A stretch of 64,000 bases of DNA from Faecalimonas umbilicata (GCF_004346095.1 NZ_SLZV01000021.1:1-64000); one strand, 5' to 3'. Shown: positions 19,927 through 29,991, counted from the first letter of the stretch. Numbers and translations are program-made. The notes: generated by a model not told the origin, from the letters alone.

Positions 19927-21243
19927 TTACAATGCATCCACTGTCCATGCATCTTTTCCGACAGTCACTCTTAATAATCTACCAGATAAGTTTTCATCAG
20001 ACAAGATTGCCAGCCGGATATATTCCTTCGTATGTCCGATCCAATATGTCTTTCCGTCTTTCTCCATCTGTTCCTCTACAAGAATTTCTGTCTCTTTGCC
20101 CGCAAATTGCTCCTCATAAGCTTTCCGGTTCCGTTCATCCAATGCAAGTAACGTGTTACTCCTTTTTGTCTTCTCCGGCTCCGGCACTTGATTCGGCATT
20201 ACCGCAGCCTTTGTTCCCTGACGCTTTGAATATTTAAAAATATGCGTCTCATAAAAATTTACTTTTTCTACAAATGCCCTTGACTCTTCAAATTCTTCTT
20301 CGGTCTCTCCCGGGAATCCGACGATTATATCTGTAGTCAATGCCGGATTTTCAAAATATTTACGGAGCAGCATGCATTTTTCAAAATATTCTTCTGCGGA
20401 ATATCTTCGGTTCATCCGCTTTAAAGTCTCCTCGCAGCCACTTTGCAATGACAGATGAAAATGCGGACAGATTTTTGGAAGTGCAGACAGCGCCGACGCA
20501 AATTCTTCTGTGATAATGCGGGGCTCCAACGATCCGAGTCGGATTCTCTCGATTCCTTCGATTGCATGAACCGCCTGGATCAGCGAAAGTAACGTTTCCT
20601 TTTCTTCAAAGTCAACTCCGTAAGAACTCAGATGAATTCCTGTGAGCACAACTTCCTTATAGCCATTGGCCGCAAGTGCACTCACTTCTTCCACAACTTC
20701 TTCTTTTCTTCTGCTTCTGACACGACCTCTCATGTATGGGATGATGCAGTATGTACAAAACTGGTTACAGCCGTCCTGTACTTTAATGTATGCCCGTGTG
20801 TGTTCTGCAGTCTTGGTCAGATGGAGTTCTTCGTATTCTTTCGTGTGATTGATATCAATGACTTCCTGCTGCACAAACACACCGTCTGCTTCTTTTCGTT
20901 TCTGCTCATACTCCTCAAGAATCTCGATCAAATTCTGCTTCTTATTATTTCCGATGACAATATCAATACATTCATCGATCTTATCGCTGTTTTCCTGCGC
21001 CTGCACATAACATCCCGCCGCCACAACGATTGCATCCGGATTCATCTTTTTTGCCCGGTGGATCATCTGTCTTGACTTTCTGTCAGCCATATTGGTCACC
21101 GTACATGTGTTGATAATATAGATATCCGCCCCTTCCTGAAACGGAACAATCTCATAGCCATTCTGTTCCAACAGTTCCTGCATCGCCTCTGTCTCGTATG
21201 CATTGACTTTACATCCAAGATTATGTAATGCTGCTTTTTTCAT
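19927..21243 (-). CDS. mtaB: tRNA t6A37 methylthiotransferase
   Basis: A 438-residue radical-SAM methylthiotransferase that converts t6A37 of tRNA to ms2t6A. The N-terminal domain has NLGCKVN and TCTVTN, which hold ligands of the auxiliary cluster. The radical-SAM motif is GCNQFCTYC near residue 150. A C-terminal TRAM domain covers about residues 375-435. It reads away from the ireB cluster's promoter region with a 110-base gap to ireB, so it may be a separate unit upstream of it. Confidence 0.95.
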   Translation of the reverse strand: MKKAALHNLGCKVNAYETEAMQELLEQNGYEIVPFQEGADIYIINTCTVTNMADRKSRQMIHRAKKMNPDAIVVAAGCYVQAQENSDKIDECIDIVIGNNKKQNLIEILEEYEQKRKEADGVFVQQEVIDINHTKEYEELHLTKTAEHTRAYIKVQDGCNQFCTYCIIPYMRGRVRSRRKEEVVEEVSALAANGYKEVVLTGIHLSSYGVDFEEKETLLSLIQAVHAIEGIERIRLGSLEPRIITEEFASALSALPKICPHFHLSLQSGCEETLKRMNRRYSAEEYFEKCMLLRKYFENPALTTDIIVGFPGETEEEFEESRAFVEKVNFYETHIFKYSKRQGTKAAVMPNQVPEPEKTKRSNTLLALDERNRKAYEEQFAGKETEILVEEQMEKDGKTYWIGHTKEYIRLAILSDENLSGRLLRVTVGKDAWTVDAL

Positions 21244-21326
21244 CTTTTTTCCCTTTCTTTTTCTGCTTCTATGTAATTGTTATCCAAAATCACGAAAATT
21301 TCTCCATTTCTTTGGCACTTTGTTTC

Positions 21327-21355
21327 TTGACTTTTATACCCCCAAACTTTAAGAT
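21327..21355 (+). promoter_or_regulatory. Strong sigma-A promoter of the HPr-like gene
   Basis: TTGACT (21327-21332), 17 bases, TAAGAT (21350-21355). AAGGAGG follows before the ATG at 21389. Confidence 0.75.
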
Positions 21356-21388
21356 AAGGGTAGAACAAAATTCAAGGAGGATTATTCA

Positions 21389-21619
21389 ATGAAAACAGTA
21401 CAAATTTCATTAAATTCAATCGACAAAGTAAAATCTTTCGTAAACGAAATCACAAAATTTGATCACGATTTCGACTTAGTATCCGGAAGATATGTGATTG
21501 ACGCAAAATCTATCATGGGTATTTTCAGCTTAGACTTATCAAAACCGATCGACTTAAACATCCACGCTGAAAAAGACCTTGATACTATTTTAGAAGCGCT
21601 TGCTCCATACTTAGTATAA
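21389..21619 (+). CDS. HPr-like protein lacking the phosphoryl histidine
   Basis: A 76-residue protein with the HPr fold pattern. The segment VIDAKSIMGIFSLDLSKP aligns with HPr around the regulatory serine, so Ser41 corresponds to HPr Ser46. Where HPr has the active His15 (HARPA), this protein has IDKVKSF, so it cannot carry PTS phosphate on that His. This recalls Crh of Bacillus, which also lacks His15, keeps Ser46 and acts with CcpA. The gene is a single unit with a strong promoter and tandem hairpins behind it. Role in carbon control is inference. Confidence 0.85.
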   Translation: MKTVQISLNSIDKVKSFVNEITKFDHDFDLVSGRYVIDAKSIMGIFSLDLSKPIDLNIHAEKDLDTILEALAPYLV

Positions 21620-21656
21620 GTTTTCAACAGTCACCTACGACTTTGATAAAGAAGTA

Positions 21657-21682
21657 TACAGATATTCTCCGGAATGTCTGTA
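21657..21682 (+). terminator. First hairpin behind the HPr-like gene
   Basis: ACAGATATTC pairs with GGAATGTCTGT (one G-T pair) about 40 bases behind the stop codon; there is no clear T-tract. Confidence 0.5.
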
Positions 21683-21692
21683 AGAAAATATA

Positions 21693-21736
21693 GATATGTT
21701 CCGGCCGGCTCCGGTCAGGAACATATCTATTTTTTT
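21693..21736 (+). terminator. Main terminator of the HPr-like gene
   Basis: GATATGTTCC pairs with GGAACATATC, with an inner GCCGG/CCGGT stem, followed by TATTTTTTT. Confidence 0.88.
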
Positions 21737-21737
21737 A

Positions 21738-22919
21738 CTATTTTACAACAATCGTCTCCACAGTGTTCACAGCTGCCTCAAACAGTTCATCAATCTTTTC
21801 TGCAAGATTTTCTTCTGATCTGCGGATCACATTGATATTCGGTTTTGTCACCGGGTGTTTTGCGACAAAGATCGTACAACAATCCTCAAACGGAAGAATA
21901 GATGTCTCGTAAGTATCGATTTTCTCTGCAATCTCCACGATTTCCTGCTTGTCAAATCCAATCACCGGACGGTATACCGGCAGTGTACATACATCATTGG
22001 TTGCTGCCAGACTCTGCATCGTCTGGCTCGCCACCTGTCCGATACTCTCCCCTGTGATCAACCCAAGGCATCCGCTCTCTTTTGCAAAATGTTCTGCAAT
22101 CTTCATCATATAACGGCGCATAATAATCGTCAGCTCATCATGTGGACACTTATCATAAATATACAGCTGAATGTCTGTAAAGTTGACAATGTGCAGTTTA
22201 ATCGGTCCTGAATACTTTGCCACTAATTTCGCAAGATCGATCACTTTCTGCTTTGCACGCTCACTTGTATACGGTGGTGCATGGAAATAAGTTGCCTCCA
22301 GCCCGACTCCTCTCTTGGAAATCATATAACCTGCTACCGGGCTGTCAATCCCACCGGAGAGCAGAAGCATCGCCTTTCCGTTTGTTCCCACCGGCATTCC
22401 ACCTGGTCCCGGAATGATTTCTGAATAAATGTAGATCTGTTCGCGGATTTCAATATTCAGCTTGATCTCTGGCTTGTGCACATCTACCTTGATTTCTGGA
22501 AATGCCTCTAAAATAGCCTCTCCAAGATCGCAGTTGATCTCCATAGAATTCTTCGGATAACTCTTCTTGCCTCTTCTTGCCTCTACTTTAAATGTTGTAT
22601 TTTTATTCGGATACATCTGATCCATATAATCTACAACATCTTTTTTTAATTGTTCAAATCCCTGGTCTTCCACATGGACTACCGGACAGATTCCCACGAT
22701 TCCAAAAACTCTCTTTAAACTTGCGACAGTCTCCTCGTAGTCATACTCTCCTTCACATTCTACATAGATTCTCCCCTGGGATTTGTGGATATCAAAAGTT
22801 CCATCCACATCTTTCAGCGCATAGCGCATCTGACGAATCAAGGCATCCTCAAAAAGATATCTGTTTTTCCCTTTGATCCCGATTTCTCCGTATTTTATCA
22901 AAAATGCATGAAATATCAT
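21738..22919 (-). CDS. thiI: tRNA 4-thiouridine synthase ThiI
   Basis: A 393-residue ThiI that adenylates U8 of tRNA and inserts sulfur. It has the N-terminal ferredoxin-like and THUMP domains (about 1-165) and the PP-loop SGGIDSPVAGYMI near residue 185. It ends without the rhodanese domain found in E. coli ThiI, as in other Firmicutes. There the partner cysteine desulfurase supplies sulfur directly, and such a gene lies 29 bases upstream. Confidence 0.96.
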   Translation of the reverse strand: MIFHAFLIKYGEIGIKGKNRYLFEDALIRQMRYALKDVDGTFDIHKSQGRIYVECEGEYDYEETVASLKRVFGIVGICPVVHVEDQGFEQLKKDVVDYMDQMYPNKNTTFKVEARRGKKSYPKNSMEINCDLGEAILEAFPEIKVDVHKPEIKLNIEIREQIYIYSEIIPGPGGMPVGTNGKAMLLLSGGIDSPVAGYMISKRGVGLEATYFHAPPYTSERAKQKVIDLAKLVAKYSGPIKLHIVNFTDIQLYIYDKCPHDELTIIMRRYMMKIAEHFAKESGCLGLITGESIGQVASQTMQSLAATNDVCTLPVYRPVIGFDKQEIVEIAEKIDTYETSILPFEDCCTIFVAKHPVTKPNINVIRRSEENLAEKIDELFEAAVNTVETIVVK

Positions 22920-22948
22920 TTTTCTTATCCTTTCTTTTGCATATTATA

Positions 22949-24103
22949 TCAATGTCTTGTATACCTTCTCAGCATCGGTACACAATTATATAATGTTTCC
23001 AGTGTATAGTCAATTTCCTCTTCGGTTGTAAATTCGGAAAGACTGAATCGAAGCGTCGCATCGAGGTATTCTTTCTTCACACCGATTCCTTTCAGCACAC
23101 CGCTGATTGCCGGATGATTTGATGCACAGGCAGAACCGGAGGATACATAGATTCCTTTGTCTTCCAACGTATGAAGCAGCACTTCACTTCGGATTCCAGC
23201 TACACCGACACTGATAATATGCGGCGCACTCGTCTCATCTGTCACTCCATGGATCACTACGTCATCGATTTTCTGGATTCCTTCAATGAACCGATTTTTT
23301 AGCGCACGCATCTTTGCGGTCTTTTCATCCAAATCCGTATAAATCTCTTTGACGGCTCTTCCAAGTCCAGCAATCCCCGGAACATTCTCCGTGCCGGAAC
23401 GAATATTTTTCTGCTGTTCTCCTCCGAAAATAATCGGATGGATCTTCACCTTCTCGTTGATATAAAGCGCTCCGATTCCTTTCGGTCCGTGGATTTTATG
23501 TCCGCTCACAGACATCATATCAACCCCGATCCGCTTTGGATAAATCCGATATTTTCCAAATCCTTGAACTGCATCCACATGAAATAAAATTTTATTGTTG
23601 TACCCCTTAATGATACGCGCTGCTTCCTCAATTGGTTGAACCGCTCCCATCTCATTATTCACATACATGATCGATACGAGGATTGTCTCCTCACAGAGCG
23701 CTTCCTGCAGTGCGGAAAGCTTCACCTTTCCTTCTGCATCCACCGGAAGATACGTCACGCGAAATCCTTCTTCTTCAAGATAATGCATCGTATTTAAAAT
23801 TGCCGGATGCTCGATGGACGAAGTGATCAGATGTCTCCCTGCCCGATGATTTGCCCTTGCAGCACCGATCAGCGCAAGGTTATCGCTCTCAGTTCCTCCG
23901 GAAGTAAAAAAGATTTCTTTTTCCTGCACTTTCATCGCCTTTGCAATGATTTCCTTTGCTTCCTTGATATATTGTTCTGCCTCGACTCCTTTTCTGTGCA
24001 TAGAAGATGGATTTCCGTAATCTTCACACATTACTTTTCCAACAATGTCCCGCACACATTCATAACACTTTGTTGTCGCCGAATTGTCCAGATATATTTC
24101 CAT
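22949..24103 (-). CDS. Cysteine desulfurase (NifS/IscS class, likely ThiI partner)
   Basis: A 384-residue PLP enzyme that takes sulfur from cysteine. It starts MEIYLDNSATTK. The PLP lysine is in SVSGHKIHGPKG near residue 203. The active cysteine is in SSGSACASNHP near residue 325, on a class I-length loop. Its place directly ahead of thiI, 29 bases apart, mirrors the nifZ-thiI pair of Bacillus, so it probably feeds s4U formation rather than being the main Fe-S enzyme. Confidence 0.94.
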   Translation of the reverse strand: MEIYLDNSATTKCYECVRDIVGKVMCEDYGNPSSMHRKGVEAEQYIKEAKEIIAKAMKVQEKEIFFTSGGTESDNLALIGAARANHRAGRHLITSSIEHPAILNTMHYLEEEGFRVTYLPVDAEGKVKLSALQEALCEETILVSIMYVNNEMGAVQPIEEAARIIKGYNNKILFHVDAVQGFGKYRIYPKRIGVDMMSVSGHKIHGPKGIGALYINEKVKIHPIIFGGEQQKNIRSGTENVPGIAGLGRAVKEIYTDLDEKTAKMRALKNRFIEGIQKIDDVVIHGVTDETSAPHIISVGVAGIRSEVLLHTLEDKGIYVSSGSACASNHPAISGVLKGIGVKKEYLDATLRFSLSEFTTEEEIDYTLETLYNCVPMLRRYTRH

Positions 24104-24138
24104 AGTTTTCTCCTGTTTTCTTTTACTATCAGATTATG

Positions 24139-24879
24139 TCATTCCTGTTCCAGATGATACATCAGCACAGACAACATCGTCATCCCCGCCGTCTCTGTGC
24201 GAAGGATCCGCCTTCCAAGCGTGATCGGATATGCTCCTGCCTCCATGGCAAGCTTCACCTCTTCTTGCTCAAATCCGCCTTCCGGACCAATAAAAATCCC
24301 AACCGACTGCCCCGGCTGTATCGCTTGGATCCGCTCTTTTGTAGCCTGCATTCCCTCCGCCAATTCATATGGGATCAGAAGAACATCAAGGCTTTTCGCA
24401 TAAGAAAGCGCTTCCTGAAAGTTCATCACTTGTTTTATTTCCGGGATCACATTTCTCCCAGCCTGTTTTGCAGCGCTCTCTGAGATCCCGCTCCACCGTT
24501 CTCTCTTCTTTGCCGCCTTTTTCTGATCCAGCTTTACCACTGCCCTCTTTGTCGCAACCGGAATCACTTCCCATGCCCCAAGTTCTACCGCTTTCTGGAT
24601 GATCAACTCCATCTTATCGCTCTTTGGGAGCCCCTGAAACAGATAAAGTTTTGATGGAAGTTCATTTTCCGCTTCCCGTTCCTCCAAAATCCGAGCCATT
24701 ACCTTGTCTGCCTCCAGTGATTCGATCTCACAGAGATACTTCTTATTGTTGCCATCACTGATTTCCAACTGCTCTCCCGTCTTCATACGAAGTACATTCT
24801 TCATATGATTGACGTCCGACCCGGTAATCTCAATGTATCCATCCCTCACTTGATCTGGCACTACAAAAAAATGCTGCAT
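24139..24879 (-). CDS. rsmE: 16S rRNA m3U1498 methyltransferase
   Basis: A 246-residue SPOUT methyltransferase. An N-terminal PUA-like domain (about 1-70, MQHFFVVPDQVRDGYIEITG) precedes the knotted SAM site IGPEGGFEQEEVKLA near residue 195 and LGRRILRTETA near residue 218. It lies behind prmA with an 18-base gap, a usual pair in Firmicutes. One transcript prmA-rsmE-desulfurase-thiI is likely. Confidence 0.96.
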   Translation of the reverse strand: MQHFFVVPDQVRDGYIEITGSDVNHMKNVLRMKTGEQLEISDGNNKKYLCEIESLEADKVMARILEEREAENELPSKLYLFQGLPKSDKMELIIQKAVELGAWEVIPVATKRAVVKLDQKKAAKKRERWSGISESAAKQAGRNVIPEIKQVMNFQEALSYAKSLDVLLIPYELAEGMQATKERIQAIQPGQSVGIFIGPEGGFEQEEVKLAMEAGAYPITLGRRILRTETAGMTMLSVLMYHLEQE

Positions 24880-24897
24880 GTTCTTCTATCCTCTTTC

Positions 24898-25854
24898 TTA
24901 GAAATTTTTTCTTGCGGTAACAGATACCCACTCTCCTTGATAGGTCACTTCCAGCACTTCCAGCCCCGCTGCCTTCACTGCCTCTACAACAGTATCTTCC
25001 TTGTCATCGATGATTCCGCTTGTAATATAGATACCACCTTTTTTCAGCTGATTTAAGATCACTGGTGTCAGTGGCACAAGAACATCCGCAAGAATATTTG
25101 CCACAACAATGTCATACTTATCATAGCCGACTTTATCCTGCACTTCCTTGTCATCAATAATATTGCCAATCATGACTTCATACTGGTCTCTAGTAATTCC
25201 ATTGACTTCCATGTTTTCATAAGTAGCATCGATTGCACACGGATCAAGATCTGTCCCCACAGAATAAGCTGCGCCAAATTTTAAGGCAAGCATGCCAAGA
25301 ATTCCGCTTCCACATCCTACATCAAGAATTCTTGTCTCCTTTGTCACATGTTTCTTCAGCTGACGAATACAAAGCTGTGTCGTCTCGTGCATTCCTGTTC
25401 CAAATGCTGTTCCCGGATCGATATGAATGATCATCTTATCCTCGTCTTCCGGTTTTACCTCTTCCCAGGATGGAATAATTAAAATGTCATCGACATAGAA
25501 CTGATGAAAATACTGCTTCCAGTTATTTACCCAATCCAGATCTTCTGTCTGAGACTCTTCGATCGTCCCTTCTCCTACATTCGCATAGGCACGCATCGCT
25601 TCAAACTCATCTCTGACCTTTGCAAGCATCTCCTCTTTATCCACTTCCTCCTCAAGGTAGAAGCTGAGGTAAGCAATCCCATCATCACTCTCGATCTGCG
25701 GCAGGATGTCTACAAACATCTGCTCTTTATCAGCCTGTGTAAGCGGCACTTTATCCTCAATCTCCACACCTTCAATTCCCAGATCCATCAACATACTGCT
25801 GACAAGGTCTTCTGCCTCTGTTGTTGTCTTTAATCTGAATTTGTTCCATCTCAT
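24898..25854 (-). CDS. prmA: Ribosomal protein L11 methyltransferase
   Basis: A protein of 318 residues from the ATG at 25854; AGAGGTG lies seven bases ahead, while an ATG at 25860 is too close to it. PrmA trimethylates ribosomal protein L11. An N-terminal substrate-recognition domain (about 1-130) is followed by DPGTAFGTGMHETTQL and motif I DVGCGSGILGM. NPPY-like catalytic elements are replaced by VANILADVL as usual in PrmA. It leads the rsmE/thiI group. Confidence 0.95.
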   Translation of the reverse strand: MRWNKFRLKTTTEAEDLVSSMLMDLGIEGVEIEDKVPLTQADKEQMFVDILPQIESDDGIAYLSFYLEEEVDKEEMLAKVRDEFEAMRAYANVGEGTIEESQTEDLDWVNNWKQYFHQFYVDDILIIPSWEEVKPEDEDKMIIHIDPGTAFGTGMHETTQLCIRQLKKHVTKETRILDVGCGSGILGMLALKFGAAYSVGTDLDPCAIDATYENMEVNGITRDQYEVMIGNIIDDKEVQDKVGYDKYDIVVANILADVLVPLTPVILNQLKKGGIYITSGIIDDKEDTVVEAVKAAGLEVLEVTYQGEWVSVTARKNF

Positions 25855-25946
25855 AATCATTCACCTCTTTAAAAAATCTAATCTGCATCTTCTCCCAATA
25901 ACAGATTCCTTATCTTCTCTGTTCTGCCTATTTTTACTTTACTGTA

Positions 25947-26513
25947 TTAGAAAATCCCCAGGTGCTCCAGAAGAATCTTTATTCCCATTAAAATCAGGAT
26001 CAATCCTCCTGCCAGTTCCGCTTTGGACTTATATTTTGCACCAAATACATTCCCAATCTTCACCCCGCCTACGGACAGTAAAAATGTTGTCACTCCGATA
26101 AATGCAACTGCCGGAATGATGTCCACCTGCAAGAATGCAAATGTGATCCCTACTGCGAGCGCATCAATGCTGGTCGCAACCGCAAGCACAAGCATCTCCT
26201 TCACCTTAAGAGAATCTTCTTCCATCCCGCACTCTTCGCCGTCTTCCCGCGATTCTTTGATCATGTTCAGACCGATGATCCCAAGAAGTACAAATGCAAT
26301 CCAGTGATCGATCGAAGTGATCACATGGCTGAACTGCACACCCAATGCATATCCCAAAAGCGGCATCCCCGCCTGAAATATACCAAAATAAAGTCCGACA
26401 ATGCCAGCCTTTGTCCATGTACATTTCTTCATCGCCAATCCTTTGCAGACTGACACTGCAAACGCATCCATGGAAAGACCTACCGCGATCAAAAATAATT
26501 CTATGATTCCCAT
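25947..26513 (-). CDS. mntP: Manganese efflux pump MntP
   Basis: A protein of 188 residues from the ATG at 26513, with GAGGAAG ahead. It has six membrane segments and two repeats that carry the conserved acidic sites: [14 protein letters not shown] near residue 18 and [14 protein letters not shown] near residue 115. MntP exports Mn2+. In many bacteria mntP follows a yybP-ykoY manganese riboswitch; the short leader here shows only a small AGGTCT/AGACCT hairpin and no such element. Confidence 0.93.
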   Translation of the reverse strand: MGIIELFLIAVGLSMDAFAVSVCKGLAMKKCTWTKAGIVGLYFGIFQAGMPLLGYALGVQFSHVITSIDHWIAFVLLGIIGLNMIKESREDGEECGMEEDSLKVKEMLVLAVATSIDALAVGITFAFLQVDIIPAVAFIGVTTFLLSVGGVKIGNVFGAKYKSKAELAGGLILILMGIKILLEHLGIF

Positions 26514-26629
26514 TGTTTTCTTCCTCTTCTTTTGTTTGCTCTGCAAGGTCTTCCAAAATCTATTTTTAGACCTATCAATTTATCATAACATAAAAAGGAA
26601 GTTTCTTCTACACTATTTTGAAGCTGTTG

Positions 26630-28186
26630 CTACTCTTCACAGATTTCCCGAACTTCATCATGCATCTCTCCCGCATATTGTTCTTCTGTCATCGTCACAA
26701 GAACATCTCCTGCTCTGATCATTGTGTTTCCTCTCGGAATAATCTCTCTTCCGCTTCTTTGAATCGACACAAGCAGGCAGTGATCCGGCCACTGGATTTC
26801 TCCAACCTCATGATCCGCTGCCGCTGAGCCAAACATCACAGACTGCCGCATCAGTACTTTCTCCCTGCTTCCTTCTTCTTTCCGTTCTCCTCTGCCCGCG
26901 AGCAGGCGTTCCAGAAGGCTTTCGTAAATCGGATCAGACTTTAATAACGTCGCCACAATATATGCCACGATCGAGATGATCGAGAGTGACAGCATCTGGC
27001 TCACTGACCCAGTCATCTCAAAGATCAGGATGATTCCGGTCAGCGGCGCACGCACGATCGCGGTGAAATAGCCTGCCATTGCAAGTAAGACAAAATTATT
27101 GATATAATCCGGGTCCATTCCAAAGTAATTGACACCGATCATTCCAAAGATTCCCCCAGTCAGTGCTCCAAGCACAAGCAGTGGAAAGAAAATCCCTCCC
27201 GGCGCCCCGGAACCGAAGCAGATTGCCGAGAACACAAATTTCGCTGCGAGCAAAAAGATTGCTCCCCCAAGCAATAGCTTATGATCCGTCATCAGATCGA
27301 TCAGTTCATGTCCGCTTCCAAGTAATTCCGGCACTGTAAATGCAAAAATTCCGGCAAGCGTAAATGGAATCAGCAGTCGTGTCACTTCATTTAACCATGA
27401 GACTTTTTTATACATTGCCTGCACCGTCAGCGTAAACCAATTGTAAAATGCACCGAAGCATCCAAGAATCACTCCAAGCACAACGATCATCCAATAATAA
27501 TTCTGTGGAAGTACATTTCCGATATCAAACTGAAATACCGGTTCTATCCCGATAAACTGAGAAGAAATATAATCTGCAGTAATCGATGCGGTCATCACCG
27601 AAATCAGCACAGATACCGAGAAATTTTTATGCACTTCTTCAAGTGAGAACATCACCCCCGCAAGAGGCGCATGAAATGCCGCCGACAGCCCGGCGCTCGC
27701 CCCACAGGTCAACAGAAACTTTTCTTCCGTCCGATCCCGCTTTAACAGTTTTGAAATCCCTTTTCCCGTCATTGCTCCAAGCTGGATCGACGGGCCTTCC
27801 CTTCCAAGCGATAATCCCGCCAGCAGTGACAGAAATCCTCCTGCAAATTTTGCCGGCAGCACACGCCACCATTTCTGCGATAATTTTCCCGCCATCTCTC
27901 CTTCCAGCTGTGGGATCCCGCTCCCTGAGATCATCGGCTCCCACCGGACAAGCAATCCTACAAGAACTGCCAACACCATTAAGACAAGCAGCCACCCTGC
28001 CATCCGCATCGGAGACTGTCCCGCAAAGGTGATGATCTCATCCATCCACTTCCCGGCATACTTCAATGCAATGCGGTAGGCAAGGACGATCAGGCCTCCA
28101 ATCATCCCGACAAGCAGACCCTCTCCGATCAAAATGACCGGAAGATGCTCCTCTCTCTTAATCATCTGCGATGTATCATGCTTCAT
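26630..28186 (-). CDS. ClC-family chloride transporter with TrkA-C domain
   Basis: A 518-residue ClC protein. Selectivity motifs are GSGIPQ near residue 92, GREGPSIQ near residue 130, and GAPGGIFFP near residue 330. The Glu of GREGP is the external gating glutamate, so H+/Cl- exchange is more likely than a channel. A C-terminal TrkA-C-like domain (about 445-515) may bind a small ligand. It is not a CLC-F type and there is no fluoride riboswitch in the 59-base gap upstream. Confidence 0.93.
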   Translation of the reverse strand: MKHDTSQMIKREEHLPVILIGEGLLVGMIGGLIVLAYRIALKYAGKWMDEIITFAGQSPMRMAGWLLVLMVLAVLVGLLVRWEPMISGSGIPQLEGEMAGKLSQKWWRVLPAKFAGGFLSLLAGLSLGREGPSIQLGAMTGKGISKLLKRDRTEEKFLLTCGASAGLSAAFHAPLAGVMFSLEEVHKNFSVSVLISVMTASITADYISSQFIGIEPVFQFDIGNVLPQNYYWMIVVLGVILGCFGAFYNWFTLTVQAMYKKVSWLNEVTRLLIPFTLAGIFAFTVPELLGSGHELIDLMTDHKLLLGGAIFLLAAKFVFSAICFGSGAPGGIFFPLLVLGALTGGIFGMIGVNYFGMDPDYINNFVLLAMAGYFTAIVRAPLTGIILIFEMTGSVSQMLSLSIISIVAYIVATLLKSDPIYESLLERLLAGRGERKEEGSREKVLMRQSVMFGSAAADHEVGEIQWPDHCLLVSIQRSGREIIPRGNTMIRAGDVLVTMTEEQYAGEMHDEVREICEE

Positions 28187-28245
28187 CTTTCTCCTCCTTA
28201 CATGCTCATTTTCCTGTCCGCCGTCTTACTTCCTTGAAACAGACA

Positions 28246-29973
28246 TCACTTTTCAATTTCCTCAAAACTATTTAACTCCAAAATTCCGCCATTGTCTACC
28301 CTGAAAATGCGATCGGCATTTTGGATCGTCGATAACCGGTGTGCGATCACGAAGGAGGTTCTTCCCTTTAATAACGCTTCAATTCCTTTCTGCACAAGAA
28401 GTTCTGTATGTGTGTCAATACTAGATGTCGCCTCATCCAGTATGAGTATTTTAGGCTCTGACAGCATCGTTCTTGCAAATGCGAGAAGCTGTCTTTGTCC
28501 CGCTGAGAGTCCTGCGCCGCGCTCTTTTAACTCTGTATCATATCCCTTCTCCATCTTCATGATGAATTCATGGGCATGGACTGCCTTTGCTGCCCGGATG
28601 ATTTCTTCCTCACTGGCTTCTAACCTTCCATATCGGATATTTTCCCGAATTGTTCCCGAAAACAAGAAGACATCTTGTGTCATAATTCCCATCTGACTTC
28701 TAAGACTTTCAATCGTCACACTCTTTACATCCCTGCCATCAATACAGACCTGCCCGTGCTGAATATCATAAAAGCGGCAGATCAGATTGACAATCGTTGA
28801 TTTTCCTGCTCCGGTCGGTCCGATCAGCGCCACTGTCTGACCAGGCTCAATCTCAAAGCTGACATCCTTTAATACTTCCTTTTCTTTCTCATAGGAAAAG
28901 GTTACATGCCGAAAGCTGACAGCACCTGTGATCTCCGGCATCTCGCAAGCTGTCTCTCCGTCAGTCAGGTCCGGCTTCGTGTCAAGAATCTCAAAAATAC
29001 GCTCTGCTCCTGCAATATTTGTCACAAGCTGATTATAGAAATTACTGAGGTTCATGACCGGTCGCCAGAACATTGAAATGTATGTTCCAAATGCGATCAG
29101 CGTTCCGACCTGCAGCATTCCGTCAAGAATCATATTAACCCCGAAAAAGTATAGTACCATTGTTCCAAGTCCCCAACAGAAATCTACAATTGGACCAAAC
29201 GCATCTGCATAGCGCACTGCATCTACAAAGGAGTCCTTATGCTCCTGTAATAATTCTTCAAAAATCTGTTTCGTTTCCTGCTCCGCCCCGAAGCTCTGCA
29301 CAACATACATCCCTGAAAGATCTTCATGGACAAATGCATTCATATTCGATCCTTTTTTTCGGTGGATCTGCCACCGTATATGGGATTTGCTCTGCACAAA
29401 GGCAACTCCGAGGATCATAAGCGGCAAACTGGAGAGCGCTGCCGCTGCCAGCTTCCAGTTTTTGACAAACATGATCCCGACCACCGACAAGATTGTGATA
29501 AAATCCGGAATCAGTGTCGTGACACTGTTTGACAGCACCTCCTTCAAAGAATTGACATCCCCTATGATCCTTGCAAGAATCTTCCCGGTCGGTCTGCTGT
29601 CAAAAAACTGAAAACTCAGTGTCTGGATATGCGTATACAATTCTTCACGGATTGTGAGAAGCACCTCATTTGACACCTTCGCCATAATATACATACGCAT
29701 TTTCACAAGCAGGACAAGTGTCAGGTTCAAAAGAACTGCCACAATACCAAGCCTTTTTAACCCATGCCAGTCTTCTCCTGCAATATAAACGTCAATCGCC
29801 TGTTGGATGATCAGCGGATTGATCAGTGTGATCACAACTGATACAAGCATAATCGTCAGCACTGCCACGACCTGCTTTTTATATGCGAGCAGATAATAGA
29901 ACATCCGCGCCAGTGTCCTTCTCTTTGACACTGTCTGGACCTGCTCATCTGTTCTCGTTGCATTTACCGCCAT
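28246..29973 (-). CDS. ABC exporter half-transporter, catalytically complete subunit
   Basis: A 575-residue ABC exporter with six membrane segments (about 1-310) and one ATPase domain. Walker A is GPTGAGKST, the signature LSAGQRQ and Walker B ILILDEATSS with the full catalytic Glu. The H-loop is IAHRLST. It lies 18 bases behind a second half-transporter with a degenerate Walker B, so they should form an asymmetric heterodimer like BmrCD or LmrCD. The substrate is unknown; multidrug or lipid export is likely. Confidence 0.93.
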   Translation of the reverse strand: MAVNATRTDEQVQTVSKRRTLARMFYYLLAYKKQVVAVLTIMLVSVVITLINPLIIQQAIDVYIAGEDWHGLKRLGIVAVLLNLTLVLLVKMRMYIMAKVSNEVLLTIREELYTHIQTLSFQFFDSRPTGKILARIIGDVNSLKEVLSNSVTTLIPDFITILSVVGIMFVKNWKLAAAALSSLPLMILGVAFVQSKSHIRWQIHRKKGSNMNAFVHEDLSGMYVVQSFGAEQETKQIFEELLQEHKDSFVDAVRYADAFGPIVDFCWGLGTMVLYFFGVNMILDGMLQVGTLIAFGTYISMFWRPVMNLSNFYNQLVTNIAGAERIFEILDTKPDLTDGETACEMPEITGAVSFRHVTFSYEKEKEVLKDVSFEIEPGQTVALIGPTGAGKSTIVNLICRFYDIQHGQVCIDGRDVKSVTIESLRSQMGIMTQDVFLFSGTIRENIRYGRLEASEEEIIRAAKAVHAHEFIMKMEKGYDTELKERGAGLSAGQRQLLAFARTMLSEPKILILDEATSSIDTHTELLVQKGIEALLKGRTSFVIAHRLSTIQNADRIFRVDNGGILELNSFEEIEK

Positions 29974-29991
29974 CGTTTTTCTCTCCTTCCT

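Noticed and set aside
26514-26629. Possible yybP-ykoY manganese riboswitch before mntP
   Set aside because: The gap is too short and lacks the conserved loops.
28187-28245. Possible fluoride riboswitch before the ClC gene
   Set aside because: No conserved motif, and the protein is the GREGP type rather than CLC-F.
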